A stretch of DNA of 64,000 bases from Mycobacterium colombiense (GTDB taxonomy: Bacteria > Actinomycetota > Actinomycetes > Mycobacteriales > Mycobacteriaceae): assembly GCF_001672755.1 (NCBI RefSeq), contig NZ_LZKI01000052.1, positions 1-64,000 on the forward strand. The letters run 5' to 3'. Position 1 is the first letter of the stretch; every line of letters begins with the position of its first letter. The position numbers and the translations under genes are program-made. Below are positions 35,858 to 44,672 of the stretch, in pieces. The notes beneath the pieces were generated by a model. The model worked only from the letters and a program-made list of their open reading frames with translations. It ran no database searches and was not told where the DNA came from.

Positions 35858-36693
35858 TGACCGGCCGGGTCGAGGGCAAGGTCGCTTTCGTCAGTGGCGC
35901 CGCGCGCGGGCAGGGCCGCAGTCACGCCGTCCGCCTGGCGCAGGAGGGCGCCGACATCATCGCGATCGACGTCTGCGGGCCGATCGACAACCTGGCCTAT
36001 CCGCACTCGACGCCGGAAGACCTTGCCGAGACGGCGGATCTGGTCAAGAACCTCGACCGGCGGATCGTGACCGCGCAGGTGGACGTCCGCGACTACGACG
36101 CGCTGAAGGCTGCGGTGGACAGCGGGGTCGAACAGCTCGGCCGTCTCGACATCATCGTCGCCAACGCGGGCGTCGGCACCGATGGCAGGAAGCTGCACAA
36201 GATCCGCGAGGACGTGTGGCAGGACATGATCGACATCAACCTCAGCGGCGTGTGGCATACCGTCAAAGCGGCGGTGCCGCATGTCCTTTCGGGTGGACGC
36301 GGTGGCTCCATCGTGCTCACCAGTTCGGTCGGCGGCCGCAAGGCCTACCCGAACACCGGGCATTACATCGCCGCCAAGCACGGCGTGATCGGCCTGATGC
36401 GGGCCTTCGCCGTTGAGTTGGGCCCGCACATGATCAGGGTCAATTCGGTGCTGCCCACCCAGGTCAGCACCACGATGGTGATGAACGACAACACCTATCG
36501 GCTCTTTCGCCCGGATCTGGAAAATCCCGGACCGGACGACTTCGCCCCCATCTCGCAAATGATGCACACACTGCCGGTGCCTTGGGTGGAAGCCACCGAC
36601 ATCAGCAATGCTGTCCTGTTCCTCGCCTCTGACGAATCTCGTTATGTCACCGGCGTTTCGCTTCCCGTCGATGCGGGCAGCTTGCTCAAATAG
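35854..36693 (+). CDS. Mycofactocin-coupled SDR family oxidoreductase
   Basis: This 279-residue SDR has the N-terminal wording GAARGQGRSHAVRLAQEGAD and IIAIDVCG. That is the hallmark of the mycofactocin-coupled subgroup, which keeps its NAD tightly bound and passes electrons to the RiPP-derived redox cofactor mycofactocin. The catalytic Ser lies in VLTSSVGG and the Tyr-Lys pair in GHYIAAKHG; the C-terminus is GVSLPVDAGSLLK. It probably oxidises the alcohol formed by the adjacent P450. The start is at ATG 35854 (ATG 35857 is also possible), overlapping the P450 stop. Confidence 0.88.
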   Translation: MMTGRVEGKVAFVSGAARGQGRSHAVRLAQEGADIIAIDVCGPIDNLAYPHSTPEDLAETADLVKNLDRRIVTAQVDVRDYDALKAAVDSGVEQLGRLDIIVANAGVGTDGRKLHKIREDVWQDMIDINLSGVWHTVKAAVPHVLSGGRGGSIVLTSSVGGRKAYPNTGHYIAAKHGVIGLMRAFAVELGPHMIRVNSVLPTQVSTTMVMNDNTYRLFRPDLENPGPDDFAPISQMMHTLPVPWVEATDISNAVLFLASDESRYVTGVSLPVDAGSLLK

Positions 36694-36722
36694 GCGTCAA
36701 CCCCAAGTGAAAGAAGAAGCCC

Positions 36723-37691
36723 ATGCCCGAATATGACTACGAAAAGCTGAAGAAGGAAGCCGAGCAGTACATCAAGTTCGAGAAAGACAAGAAGAACCGG
36801 ATCGCCTACATCACCTTTGATCGTCCCGACGCGCAGAACGCCACCAGTCTGGGCATGCGGCAGAACTACGCGGACCTGATCCACAAGTGCAACGTGGACG
36901 ATGACGTCAAGGTGGTCGTGATCCGTGGCGAGGGCCAGGATTTCGGCAGCGGCGGCGACCTGCCCGAGCAGCGCCCAATGCTGGAGAATCCCGGTCTCCC
37001 GCTGCATCACGAGCTCGCGATCAACGATGACGACGTCAAGTACCCGCCGGGTGGTTCGTACCGCTACCTGTCCACCGTCACCGACTTCTACGCCAAGGCC
37101 CGTGCCGGAAACCGTCCGCTGCAGGAGCTTCGCAAGATCAGCATCATCGAGGCCAAGGGCTACTGCTACGGGTGGCACTTCTACCAGGCCGGCGACGCCG
37201 ACCTGGTGATCTCCTCCGACGACGCCCTGTTCGGTCACCCCGCCTTCCGGTACGTGGGGTGGGGACCGCGGCTGTGGTGGTGGGCCGAGACGATGGGCCT
37301 GCGCAAGTTCTCCGAGATGCTGTTCACCGGAAGGCCGTTCAGTGCGAAGGAGATGTACGACTGCGGCTTCGTCAACAGCGTGGTGCCACGCGATCAGCTG
37401 GAAGCGGAGACCGAGAAGTACGCCATGGCGTGCTCACGGTCCCGCCCGACCGACACGGTCGCGGTGCAGAAGACCTTCCTCGAGCTGTACAAGCAGCACA
37501 AGGGCGAGTACTTCGGCAGCCTGCTGACCGGCATGGTCGAGGGCATGCTGCCGATGATCCAGAACGACGCGCAAGAAGTTGACCTCACCGAAGGCACTTT
37601 CAACAAGGGCCTCAACAACGTGGTCAAGGACAACGACATGAACTTCCCGCCGGAGTGGCGCCTGAGCCGCTCGGGCCGCGCGAAGCCCTGA
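36723..37691 (+). CDS. Enoyl-CoA hydratase/isomerase family protein
   Basis: This 322-residue crotonase-fold protein has ITFDRPDAQNATSLGM, GEGQDFGSGGDL (oxyanion-hole region), IIEAKGYCYGWHFYQAGDADLVIS (second oxyanion loop) and FGHPAFRYVGWGP. The usual catalytic Glu positions are not clearly kept. A long insert (about residues 80-130) separates the oxyanion loops, as in some ring-opening or atypical hydratases. It follows the SDR gene by 29 bases. It probably acts on the CoA thioester made by the tandem CoA-transferase encoded next. Confidence 0.85.
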   Translation: MPEYDYEKLKKEAEQYIKFEKDKKNRIAYITFDRPDAQNATSLGMRQNYADLIHKCNVDDDVKVVVIRGEGQDFGSGGDLPEQRPMLENPGLPLHHELAINDDDVKYPPGGSYRYLSTVTDFYAKARAGNRPLQELRKISIIEAKGYCYGWHFYQAGDADLVISSDDALFGHPAFRYVGWGPRLWWWAETMGLRKFSEMLFTGRPFSAKEMYDCGFVNSVVPRDQLEAETEKYAMACSRSRPTDTVAVQKTFLELYKQHKGEYFGSLLTGMVEGMLPMIQNDAQEVDLTEGTFNKGLNNVVKDNDMNFPPEWRLSRSGRAKP

Positions 37692-37710
37692 CCGTTTTGG
37701 CGGGGCGTGC

Positions 37711-40062
37711 ATGTCCGCGCTGACGGGTATCAGGGTCGTCGAGTTAGCCGAATCGGTCGCGGGGGAGTACTGCGGGAAGCTGCTGGCCGACTTCGGCGCC
37801 GAGGTCATCAAGATCGAGGCGCCGAAGCGCGGCAGCGCGACCCGCGCCATGGCGCCCGTCCTCGCCGACGGGTGCGAAGGCAGCGCGTTGTTCGCCTACT
37901 TGAACACCAACAAGCGCTCCGTCGTCCTCGATCTCGGTTCGACGGCCGACGCCGAGCGGCTGCACCGGCTGATCGACACCGCGGACGCGGTCATCGACGG
38001 CCGGGCCACGGCCTGGTCCGCGCGGCACCCGTCGGTAATCTTCTGCTCCATCACCCCGTACGGCCAAGGGGTGGCCTCCGAGTTCGATAATGCCCGGAGC
38101 ATCAACGTGTTCCACGCGAGCGGTTGGGGGTACCACACCCCGAGCCACCCGGACATCGGCAAGCCTCCGCTGCAGGGGCCGGGCCGCTTCCTGGCCGATT
38201 ACGAGGCCGGGCTGGAGGCTGCGCTGTGTGTTGCGTCGTCGCTCTGGGGCCGGCTGCACACCGGCCGGGGCGAGTTCATCGACATCTCCCAGCAGGCCGT
38301 GCTGGTCTCACGTGCCGATTGCATCCTGGGTCGCCTCGTGACCGGCGAGGTACCGGCCGACGGTGAGCGGGGTGATTTCGATCAGGCCGGGCCGGCCTCG
38401 TTCTTCGAGTGTGCCGATGGCTTCGTCTACCTGTACATGACCAGCGGCGCGCACTGGGCCGGCATGAAAACCTTGATGGGCCATCCGGAATGGCTCGATA
38501 CGTTCGAGGATGACTGGCTGGAGTTCTCCGTCACCGCCGAGAAGGTCGCCGCATTTCAGCGTGGCTTCGCCGGCTGGGTTGCCGGCCTGCCCAAAGACGA
38601 GGCCTCGGAAAGGGCCCAGCGGCTCGGTGTCCCGCTGGTGCCCGTCAACGGCGCCGCGGACCTGTATCACTCGCCCCAATACCGGCACCGCGGATTCTTC
38701 CAGCGGGTTCTCCATCCGGTGCTGGGTGAAGCGGCGTATCCGACCGTGCCCTACGCATTTAGCGCGTCGCCCGCGCACATCGCCAGTGCCGCACCCGGTC
38801 TCGGTGAGCACACCCGGTCGGTGCTGGACAGCATCGACTCCCCGCGCGCCCGCCCGACGGTCAAGTCGGCGCAACTGAAGCCGCCCAGGGATGCCCGGGG
38901 TGGACCGCTGGAAGGCGTGCGGGTCGTCGAGCTCACCAAGGTGTGGGCCGGCCCGTACGCGGGCAAACTGCTGGCGATGCTGGGCGCCGAAGTCATCAAG
39001 ATCGAGACGGGAGCCAGCCCCGAGGAGATGCGCGCCTACGGCGGCACCGACATCAACCACGCACCGTATTTCTTGAGCATCAACCCCGAGATCCTCAGCG
39101 TGGATCTCGATATCAAGTCGGCCGAGGGAATGGCGCGGCTGCGCGAGCTGATCGCCCGCAGCGACATCGTCATCAACAACCTGCGCCCGGGCGCCATGGA
39201 GCGCCAGGGCCTGGGGTACCAACAGCTCACCGAGATCAAGCCCGACATCATCTCGGTGTCGATCAAGATGTGGGGCAACGACGGGCCGATGGGCCACCAA
39301 ACCGGTTATGCCCCATGCTTTGCCGCGCTGGCCGGACCGGCCTCACTGGTCGGCTATCCCGATGGGCCGCCGCTCGGGACCAGCATGCGCTACGGCGACT
39401 CGACGGTGGGCGCGGCCGCCGCCTATGCCGCCGTGGTGGCGCTGCTGCATCGGGAACTCAGTGGCGTCGGGCAATTCGTCGACGTGTCGGCCGTGGAGAC
39501 CCTCTCTTCGATGATCGGTGACTGCCTGCTGGAGCAATCGCTGACCGGACGACCCCTGGGGCCCAGCGGCAACGCCAACCCGGACCTGTGCCCGCATGGT
39601 TGCTACCCGTGCGCCGATGGGGCGTGGATCACGGTGGCCGTCGCGAGTGACGCCGAATGGCGCCGGTTGTGCGAGGCACTCGGCGCCGCACCACTGGCCG
39701 ACGAGCCCCCCTACGCCAGGCGCGAGGCGCGACACAAGCACGCCGACGCGCTCGATGCGGACCTCGCCCGGCTCACCCGAGGCCAGGATGCGGAGCGACT
39801 CGCCGAGCGCCTGCGGGCGGCCGGGGTGCCGGCCGCAAAGAGCGCCACCTCGGTGGATGTGATTGCCGATCAACGGCTGTGGGACCGCGAGCTGTACCGC
39901 TTCGTCACGGATCACCGCGAGGGCCAGCGACCGGTGCTGGGTCCGTCCTGGCGAATGGCGCACCGTCCGGCCCGCATCGCGCGCGGTGCGCCGGACCTGG
40001 GCGAGGACACTGACTACGTTCTTCACGAGATACTCGGCAAGCAACCGATGGGCGGGACATGA
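37711..40062 (+). CDS. Tandem family III CoA-transferase (two fused CaiB domains)
   Basis: This 783-residue protein consists of two CaiB/BaiF-type CoA-transferase modules. The first starts GIRVVELAESVAGEYCGKLL (residues about 5-385). The second starts VRVVELTKVWAGPYAGKLLA, then MLGAEVIKIE (about 395-783). Each repeats the family's LADFGAEVIKIE and LDLGS or LDIKS elements. Family III enzymes exchange CoA between acids via an aspartyl intermediate, usually as interlocked dimers of single modules, so the fusion gives one chain with both halves. It presumably activates the acid made by the oxidation steps. The stop overlaps the start of the next SDR by 4 bp. Confidence 0.88.
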   Translation: MSALTGIRVVELAESVAGEYCGKLLADFGAEVIKIEAPKRGSATRAMAPVLADGCEGSALFAYLNTNKRSVVLDLGSTADAERLHRLIDTADAVIDGRATAWSARHPSVIFCSITPYGQGVASEFDNARSINVFHASGWGYHTPSHPDIGKPPLQGPGRFLADYEAGLEAALCVASSLWGRLHTGRGEFIDISQQAVLVSRADCILGRLVTGEVPADGERGDFDQAGPASFFECADGFVYLYMTSGAHWAGMKTLMGHPEWLDTFEDDWLEFSVTAEKVAAFQRGFAGWVAGLPKDEASERAQRLGVPLVPVNGAADLYHSPQYRHRGFFQRVLHPVLGEAAYPTVPYAFSASPAHIASAAPGLGEHTRSVLDSIDSPRARPTVKSAQLKPPRDARGGPLEGVRVVELTKVWAGPYAGKLLAMLGAEVIKIETGASPEEMRAYGGTDINHAPYFLSINPEILSVDLDIKSAEGMARLRELIARSDIVINNLRPGAMERQGLGYQQLTEIKPDIISVSIKMWGNDGPMGHQTGYAPCFAALAGPASLVGYPDGPPLGTSMRYGDSTVGAAAAYAAVVALLHRELSGVGQFVDVSAVETLSSMIGDCLLEQSLTGRPLGPSGNANPDLCPHGCYPCADGAWITVAVASDAEWRRLCEALGAAPLADEPPYARREARHKHADALDADLARLTRGQDAERLAERLRAAGVPAAKSATSVDVIADQRLWDRELYRFVTDHREGQRPVLGPSWRMAHRPARIARGAPDLGEDTDYVLHEILGKQPMGGT

Positions 40063-40820
40063 CGACACTGGCGCGCACAGCGGCCCTGGTTACCGGCGCC
40101 AGCAGCGGCATCGGCGCGGCGACAGCCCGAGCGTTGGCGGCCCAGGGCGCGGCGGTGGCCCTGCTCGCACGCCGTGCCGACCGGTTGGCGGAGCTGAAAG
40201 CCGAGATCGAATCCGCCGGTGGCACAGCGCTCGTGGTGGCCGCCGACGTCACCGATGCCGAACAGGTGGCGGCCGCGGTGCAGCGCACCGCTGCGGAGCT
40301 GGGACGGCTCGACATCCTGGTGAACAACGCAGGCCTGATGCAGTCGGCGCCCGCGACCGAGGCGTCGCTGCAGGATTGGGACCAGATGGTGTCCGTCAAC
40401 GTTCAGGGTGTCCTCTACGCCACCCGCGCGGGGCTTCCCCACCTGATCGACGCGGCCGCCGACTCGCCGCGCGGCGTGGCAGACCTGGTCACCATCAGTT
40501 CCACCGCCGGCTGGGTGGCCCGGCCGAACACGGCGGTGTATTCGCTGACCAAGTTCGGCGTCAACGCCTTCAGTGAGGGTCTTCGGCAGGAGGTGCTCGG
40601 CAAGCGGGTGCGGGTCGGAGTGGTGGGCCCCGGAACGGTCGACACCGAAATCTTCAGCCACCTGGCCGAAACGTCGCGCGAGGCGTTCGAACGGCAGACC
40701 GCCGACATGGTCATGCTGCGGCCCGAGGACATCGCGGATGCGGTGCTGTTCATGGTGACGCGTGACCGGCGGGTCGCGGTCAATCACATGCTGGTGCGCT
40801 CCGCCGAGCAGACCTGGTAG
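40059..40820 (+). CDS. SDR family oxidoreductase
   Basis: This 253-residue classical SDR has LVTGASSGIGAATARAL, VNNAGLMQSAPATEASLQDW, TISSTAGWVARPNTAVYSLTKFG (catalytic Ser and Y-x3-K) and GTVDTEIFSHL. The C-terminus NHMLVRSAEQTW is that of the NADP-dependent clade related to YdfG. It is the fifth gene of the TetR-linked operon and is coupled to the CoA-transferase gene. Its role is a second alcohol/ketone interconversion; substrate unknown. Confidence 0.88.
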   Translation: MTTLARTAALVTGASSGIGAATARALAAQGAAVALLARRADRLAELKAEIESAGGTALVVAADVTDAEQVAAAVQRTAAELGRLDILVNNAGLMQSAPATEASLQDWDQMVSVNVQGVLYATRAGLPHLIDAAADSPRGVADLVTISSTAGWVARPNTAVYSLTKFGVNAFSEGLRQEVLGKRVRVGVVGPGTVDTEIFSHLAETSREAFERQTADMVMLRPEDIADAVLFMVTRDRRVAVNHMLVRSAEQTW

Positions 40821-40824
40821 CGGC

Positions 40825-42117
40825 GTGGACTCGCATTGGGTGATCGGCGACCAGCACGGATTGCCGCTGCCGGCTGACCCTGCGGCGTTGCACGTCGGGG
40901 GAGCATCGTTCCTCACCAACGCGTTTCGGGCCTCCGGTGTGCTCACGGAGAGCAGCGTCGCCCGGATCAGCGAATTTCGCGAGATCGGCGGTGGCAGCAC
41001 GGGCCGCAAGGTGATGCTGTCGGTCGAATACGACCGCCCCGCGCCGAATCTGCATACCGAGCTGTTCGTCAAATTCTCCCGCGATCTCGACAATCCGGTG
41101 CGCGACCGCGGAAAGAGCCAGATGGAGTCCGAGGTCCGATTCGCCTCGCTGGCGCGTGCGCCCGGATTCCCCATCGCGGTGCCCATCCCGCAGTTCGCCG
41201 ATTACCACGCGCAGAGCGGCACCGGGATCCTGATCACCGAACGAATCGGCTTCGGCGCTAACGGGATCGAACCCCAATACCATAAGTGCCTCGACTACGA
41301 GATGCCCGAGCCGTTGCAGCATTACCGCGCGCTGCTGACCGCCCTCGCGCGGCTTGCGGGCACGCACCGGTCCGGCCGGCTGCCCGCGGAACAGATTGAG
41401 CACTTTCCGCTGGACGTGCAGTCCGCAACGGTGGGGGAGCGGGCACCGCTGTCGATGGACAAATTGCAGCGACGGGTGCATCAGCTGGGTGAATTCATCG
41501 ACACCCACCGAGGGCTGGCGCCGGCCGGCGTGGGCACCCCGGAGTTCCTGGCGCGATTGGCCGACGAGGCACCGCGGTTGGCCCTTTTCGAGGACGCGAT
41601 CGCGGATCACTTGGCCGCCGACGGTGACTACGTCGCGCTGTGCCACTGGAACGCCAATGTCGACAACGCGTGGTTCTGGCGGGATGGCGACGGCACTTTG
41701 CGCTGCGGCCTGATGGACTGGGGATGCGTCGGCCAGATGAACCTGGGCATGGCCCTGTGGGGGGCGATGTCCGGCGCCGAGAACGAGATGTGGGATACCC
41801 ATCTCGACGACCTTTTGGACTTGTTCGTCGCCGAATTCGAGCGTTGTGGCGGTCCGCGCCTGGAGCCGGACCGGCTGCGTCGGCACACGCTGCTGTATGC
41901 GGCGGTGATGGGCGTGGCCTGGTTGCTTGACGTTCCCGCATTGGTACGCAAGCGATTCGACATCGCGCCGTGCAGCCGGATGGATCCGCGGATCAGGGAT
42001 GACGAGGGCGTGCGCGCACCCCTGCAGATGCTGTCGAACCTGCTGTTGCTGTGGCAGCGGCACCCGCTGGGCGACCTGCTTGACGAGGCGCTGGCCGAGG
42101 AAGGGCGCGTCGCCTAG
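40825..42117 (+). CDS. APH/choline-kinase-fold phosphotransferase-like protein
   Basis: This 430-residue protein-kinase-like-fold protein has a nucleotide-binding [15 protein letters not shown] and a putative lysine in LFVKFSRD. The C-lobe motifs are [14 protein letters not shown] and [13 protein letters not shown]. In the APH family the first of these reads H-x-D-x4-N; here it is H274-W-N276-A-N-V-D-N281, so the catalytic Asp is Asn276. The DFG-like Asp298 is retained. Similar proteins occur in mycobacterial operons with fadE and fadD genes. GTG 40825 starts five bases after the SDR stop. The end overlaps the convergent HNH gene by 4 bp. Confidence 0.78.
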   Translation: MDSHWVIGDQHGLPLPADPAALHVGGASFLTNAFRASGVLTESSVARISEFREIGGGSTGRKVMLSVEYDRPAPNLHTELFVKFSRDLDNPVRDRGKSQMESEVRFASLARAPGFPIAVPIPQFADYHAQSGTGILITERIGFGANGIEPQYHKCLDYEMPEPLQHYRALLTALARLAGTHRSGRLPAEQIEHFPLDVQSATVGERAPLSMDKLQRRVHQLGEFIDTHRGLAPAGVGTPEFLARLADEAPRLALFEDAIADHLAADGDYVALCHWNANVDNAWFWRDGDGTLRCGLMDWGCVGQMNLGMALWGAMSGAENEMWDTHLDDLLDLFVAEFERCGGPRLEPDRLRRHTLLYAAVMGVAWLLDVPALVRKRFDIAPCSRMDPRIRDDEGVRAPLQMLSNLLLLWQRHPLGDLLDEALAEEGRVA

Positions 42118-43475
42118 GGCTCGTCCTCGTCGCGGTCCTGGAGCAGCTTCTCGGGATGGTGAAACACGTTGGTGCGGGGCCTTCCCCGGTCCAGGTGCGG
42201 AGGCGGCAGCCATTCGGTATCACCTCGGGCGTTCTTGCGGGTGGTCCAGCCACCGGGTCGCAGTAGGCGGTGCTGGGGTCCGCAGGCGAACGTGAGGTCG
42301 TTGACGTCGGTGTTGCGGCACGTGGCGTATTCGGTGACGTGGTGGACTTCGCAGTAGTAGCCCGGCGTGGTGCACCCAGGGGCCGAGCAGCCGTGATCCT
42401 TGGCGTACAGGACGATTCGCTGTCCGGGTGAGGCCAGGCGTTTGGTGTGATACAGCGCGAGCGCCCTGCCCTTGTCGAAGATCGCCAAGTAGTGGTGTGC
42501 GTGGCGAGCCAGGCGGATCACGTCGCTCATCGGCAAGATGGTGCCGCCACCCGTCAAGCCGTGCCCGGCGGCGGATTCCAGCTCTCGCAGCGTTGTGGTC
42601 ACGATGATCGCGGCCGGTAAGCCGTTGTGTTGCCCGAGGTTTCCCGACGCGAGCAGTCCTCTGAGTGCGGCATTGAGCGCGTCGTGCTGGCGTTGGGCGG
42701 CTGATCGCGGATCACGCTCGATGGCTTCCTGGGTGGGTGCGCCGTCGACGCACGGGCTGTCGTCCAGGGGATTGCACATCCCCGGCGCGGCGAGTTTGGC
42801 CAAGACGGCTTCGAACGTGGCGCGTGCCTCTGGGGTGAGCCACCCGCGCAGCGGCGACATGCCGTCGGCTTGCTGGTTGCCCAGCGTCAGGCCGCGTTGC
42901 CGAGCCCGGTCTTCGTCGGTGAAGGTGCCGTCGGGGTTGAGGCAATCGGCCAGAATGTCGGCCAGCTTGCCGAGTTGTTCGGGCCGATAACGGGTTCCCT
43001 CGATGGCGAGTTTGGCCTCGGCCTGCTCGCGGGTGGCCGCATCTATCCAGCCGGGCAACTGGTGGTAGAACTTGCGGATCACCGCGACCTGGCCGGTGCC
43101 GACCGTGCCGTCCCGTTGCGCGGCCGCGGTGGCGGCCAGCATCGGTGCCAGCGGTTCGCCGGTCAGCCCGTGCCGTGGACCCAGATCCCGCGCCTCCTTG
43201 ATGCGCCGGGACGCTTCGGAGCGGCTGATCAGCGTGGCCTCGGTGATCGCATGCGCCAGCGTGCCCCCGAGCTCCTCGGACGGGGCTTGGCGGGCAAGGG
43301 AATTGACGAGTGGATGCTCGATTGCCGGCAACCGGCGACGCACCTTCTCGCAGCGTTCCAACAGCGCCAATTGCTCGCGCGCGGTCAGTGCATCGGAGTC
43401 GTACCCGACCAGATCGTCGCAGGCAGCGTCGATGACGTCAAACGCCGCGGACAGGGCCTCCCGATCTACGCTCAC
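42114..43475 (-). CDS. DUF222/HNH endonuclease protein (13E12 repeat family)
   Basis: This 453-residue mycobacterial 13E12-type protein has an N-terminal DUF222 region with [22 protein letters not shown] helices and [30 protein letters not shown]. The C-terminal HNH domain includes [17 protein letters not shown] and a later [13 protein letters not shown]. In M. tuberculosis these repeated genes serve as integration sites of the phiRv1 element; their enzymatic activity is unproven. GTG 43475. The gene is full length, with all HNH residues visible. Only one copy is present in this window. Confidence 0.9.
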   Translation of the reverse strand: MSVDREALSAAFDVIDAACDDLVGYDSDALTAREQLALLERCEKVRRRLPAIEHPLVNSLARQAPSEELGGTLAHAITEATLISRSEASRRIKEARDLGPRHGLTGEPLAPMLAATAAAQRDGTVGTGQVAVIRKFYHQLPGWIDAATREQAEAKLAIEGTRYRPEQLGKLADILADCLNPDGTFTDEDRARQRGLTLGNQQADGMSPLRGWLTPEARATFEAVLAKLAAPGMCNPLDDSPCVDGAPTQEAIERDPRSAAQRQHDALNAALRGLLASGNLGQHNGLPAAIIVTTTLRELESAAGHGLTGGGTILPMSDVIRLARHAHHYLAIFDKGRALALYHTKRLASPGQRIVLYAKDHGCSAPGCTTPGYYCEVHHVTEYATCRNTDVNDLTFACGPQHRLLRPGGWTTRKNARGDTEWLPPPHLDRGRPRTNVFHHPEKLLQDRDEDEP

Positions 43476-43550
43476 ACCCCGAAGCTAGCGGAGCCCACCG
43501 ACAAAAAACGTGAGCTTGTGACCACTGGAACTCAAGTGGCACAAGTTATT

Positions 43551-44672
43551 TCACGGAGTCCACGATGGACTTGTGGTCAGCACCTCGACTCCACTCCCGG
43601 TGATGTGCACGGTGTCTCGGCGGAACACGGCGCCAACGCCTTGCTGCCACACGTACCCGGTGATCGCCAACACCATCCCGGCCTCGAGTACGTCGTGTTC
43701 GCCTGCGGCAACCAGCGTTTCGGACACCACGGGCGGGTCGAAACCCAGCCCCAGCCCGTGCGCGACCGGCATCGGCGGGATCGGCTCACCCGCCCCCTCG
43801 TAGGCGGCGAGTAGATCGCGGGTGGACGCAGCCGGGCGACATGCGGCAAGCATCCTGTCGTACAACCCATTCGAGCGCTCGAAGAGCGCGCGTGCCTCGC
43901 CGGTGACGCTATCGCCGGCCGGCCACGTTCGGCCGACCTCGGCAACGTAGCCATTCGCCAGCGCGCCGGCGGCGAACGCGACGAGATCGCCCGGATGGAC
44001 CTCGTGAGCGGCCGCACGACGCCACGGCTGTTCCCGCGAGGTGACCCATGCCGCGTCCTGGGTGGCCGGAGTGCTCACCCCGCCCGCGGCCATCGCCTCC
44101 ATCATCACCCCGGCCAGCGTCCGCTCCGCAACACCCGGCGCCAATTCGCCCAGTGCGGTGGTCAATCCGTGTTCGGCGACGCGCAAGGCCTGATCCATCG
44201 CCGCGATTTCGCCGGGCGTCTTGATGCGTCGCGCCGCACGCATCGCCGGCTCGGCGTCGACGAGCTGGGCATTGGGAAACGCCTCGGGCAGCAGCGCGGC
44301 GAAAGTCGGTGTGATCGCGTCGGTTCCGACCCGCCGCGCCGCCTCGGCGCCGTCGACCTTCTTCAGGACATCGATGAGCGTCATCGGGTTCCAGGCCAGA
44401 CCGTACAGGTGATCGTGGCCGATCTCTTCCGGAACGCCCTCGTCGTCGGTGCTGTTGAGGTAGATGTCTCCGGTGGAGCGCACCAGCACACACATCGGAC
44501 CGAACGGTCGGGTGCCCGCTATCCACAGCTGCGGAGCGCCGGTGACGTAACGAATGTTGGCCTGCCGGCCGAGCACCAGGATGTCCAGGCCGTGCTCGTC
44601 CATCGCGGCCAGCGCCCGTTCCCTCCGGCCCAACCGCAACGCCCGTGCGTCGGGCAGTACTTCAGTCGCCAT
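43551..44672 (-). CDS. M24 (creatinase/prolidase) family protein lacking metal ligands
   Basis: This 373-residue pita-bread-fold protein corresponds in length and domain order to M24 peptidases/creatinases. Of the five metal ligands only His305 (VAHGLGLG) remains. The first Asp is Ala234 (VAFAAGAL), the second Asp is Glu245 (YVAEVGRTW), the first Glu is Thr338 (LAITGYV) and the last Glu is Arg352 (VFRRDTV). Creatinase itself works without metal, so the protein could be an active non-metal hydrolase or a structural partner of the intact M24 protein encoded upstream. The start overlaps that gene by 11 bp. RBS and substrate not obvious. Confidence 0.82.
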   Translation of the reverse strand: MATEVLPDARALRLGRRERALAAMDEHGLDILVLGRQANIRYVTGAPQLWIAGTRPFGPMCVLVRSTGDIYLNSTDDEGVPEEIGHDHLYGLAWNPMTLIDVLKKVDGAEAARRVGTDAITPTFAALLPEAFPNAQLVDAEPAMRAARRIKTPGEIAAMDQALRVAEHGLTTALGELAPGVAERTLAGVMMEAMAAGGVSTPATQDAAWVTSREQPWRRAAAHEVHPGDLVAFAAGALANGYVAEVGRTWPAGDSVTGEARALFERSNGLYDRMLAACRPAASTRDLLAAYEGAGEPIPPMPVAHGLGLGFDPPVVSETLVAAGEHDVLEAGMVLAITGYVWQQGVGAVFRRDTVHITGSGVEVLTTSPSWTP

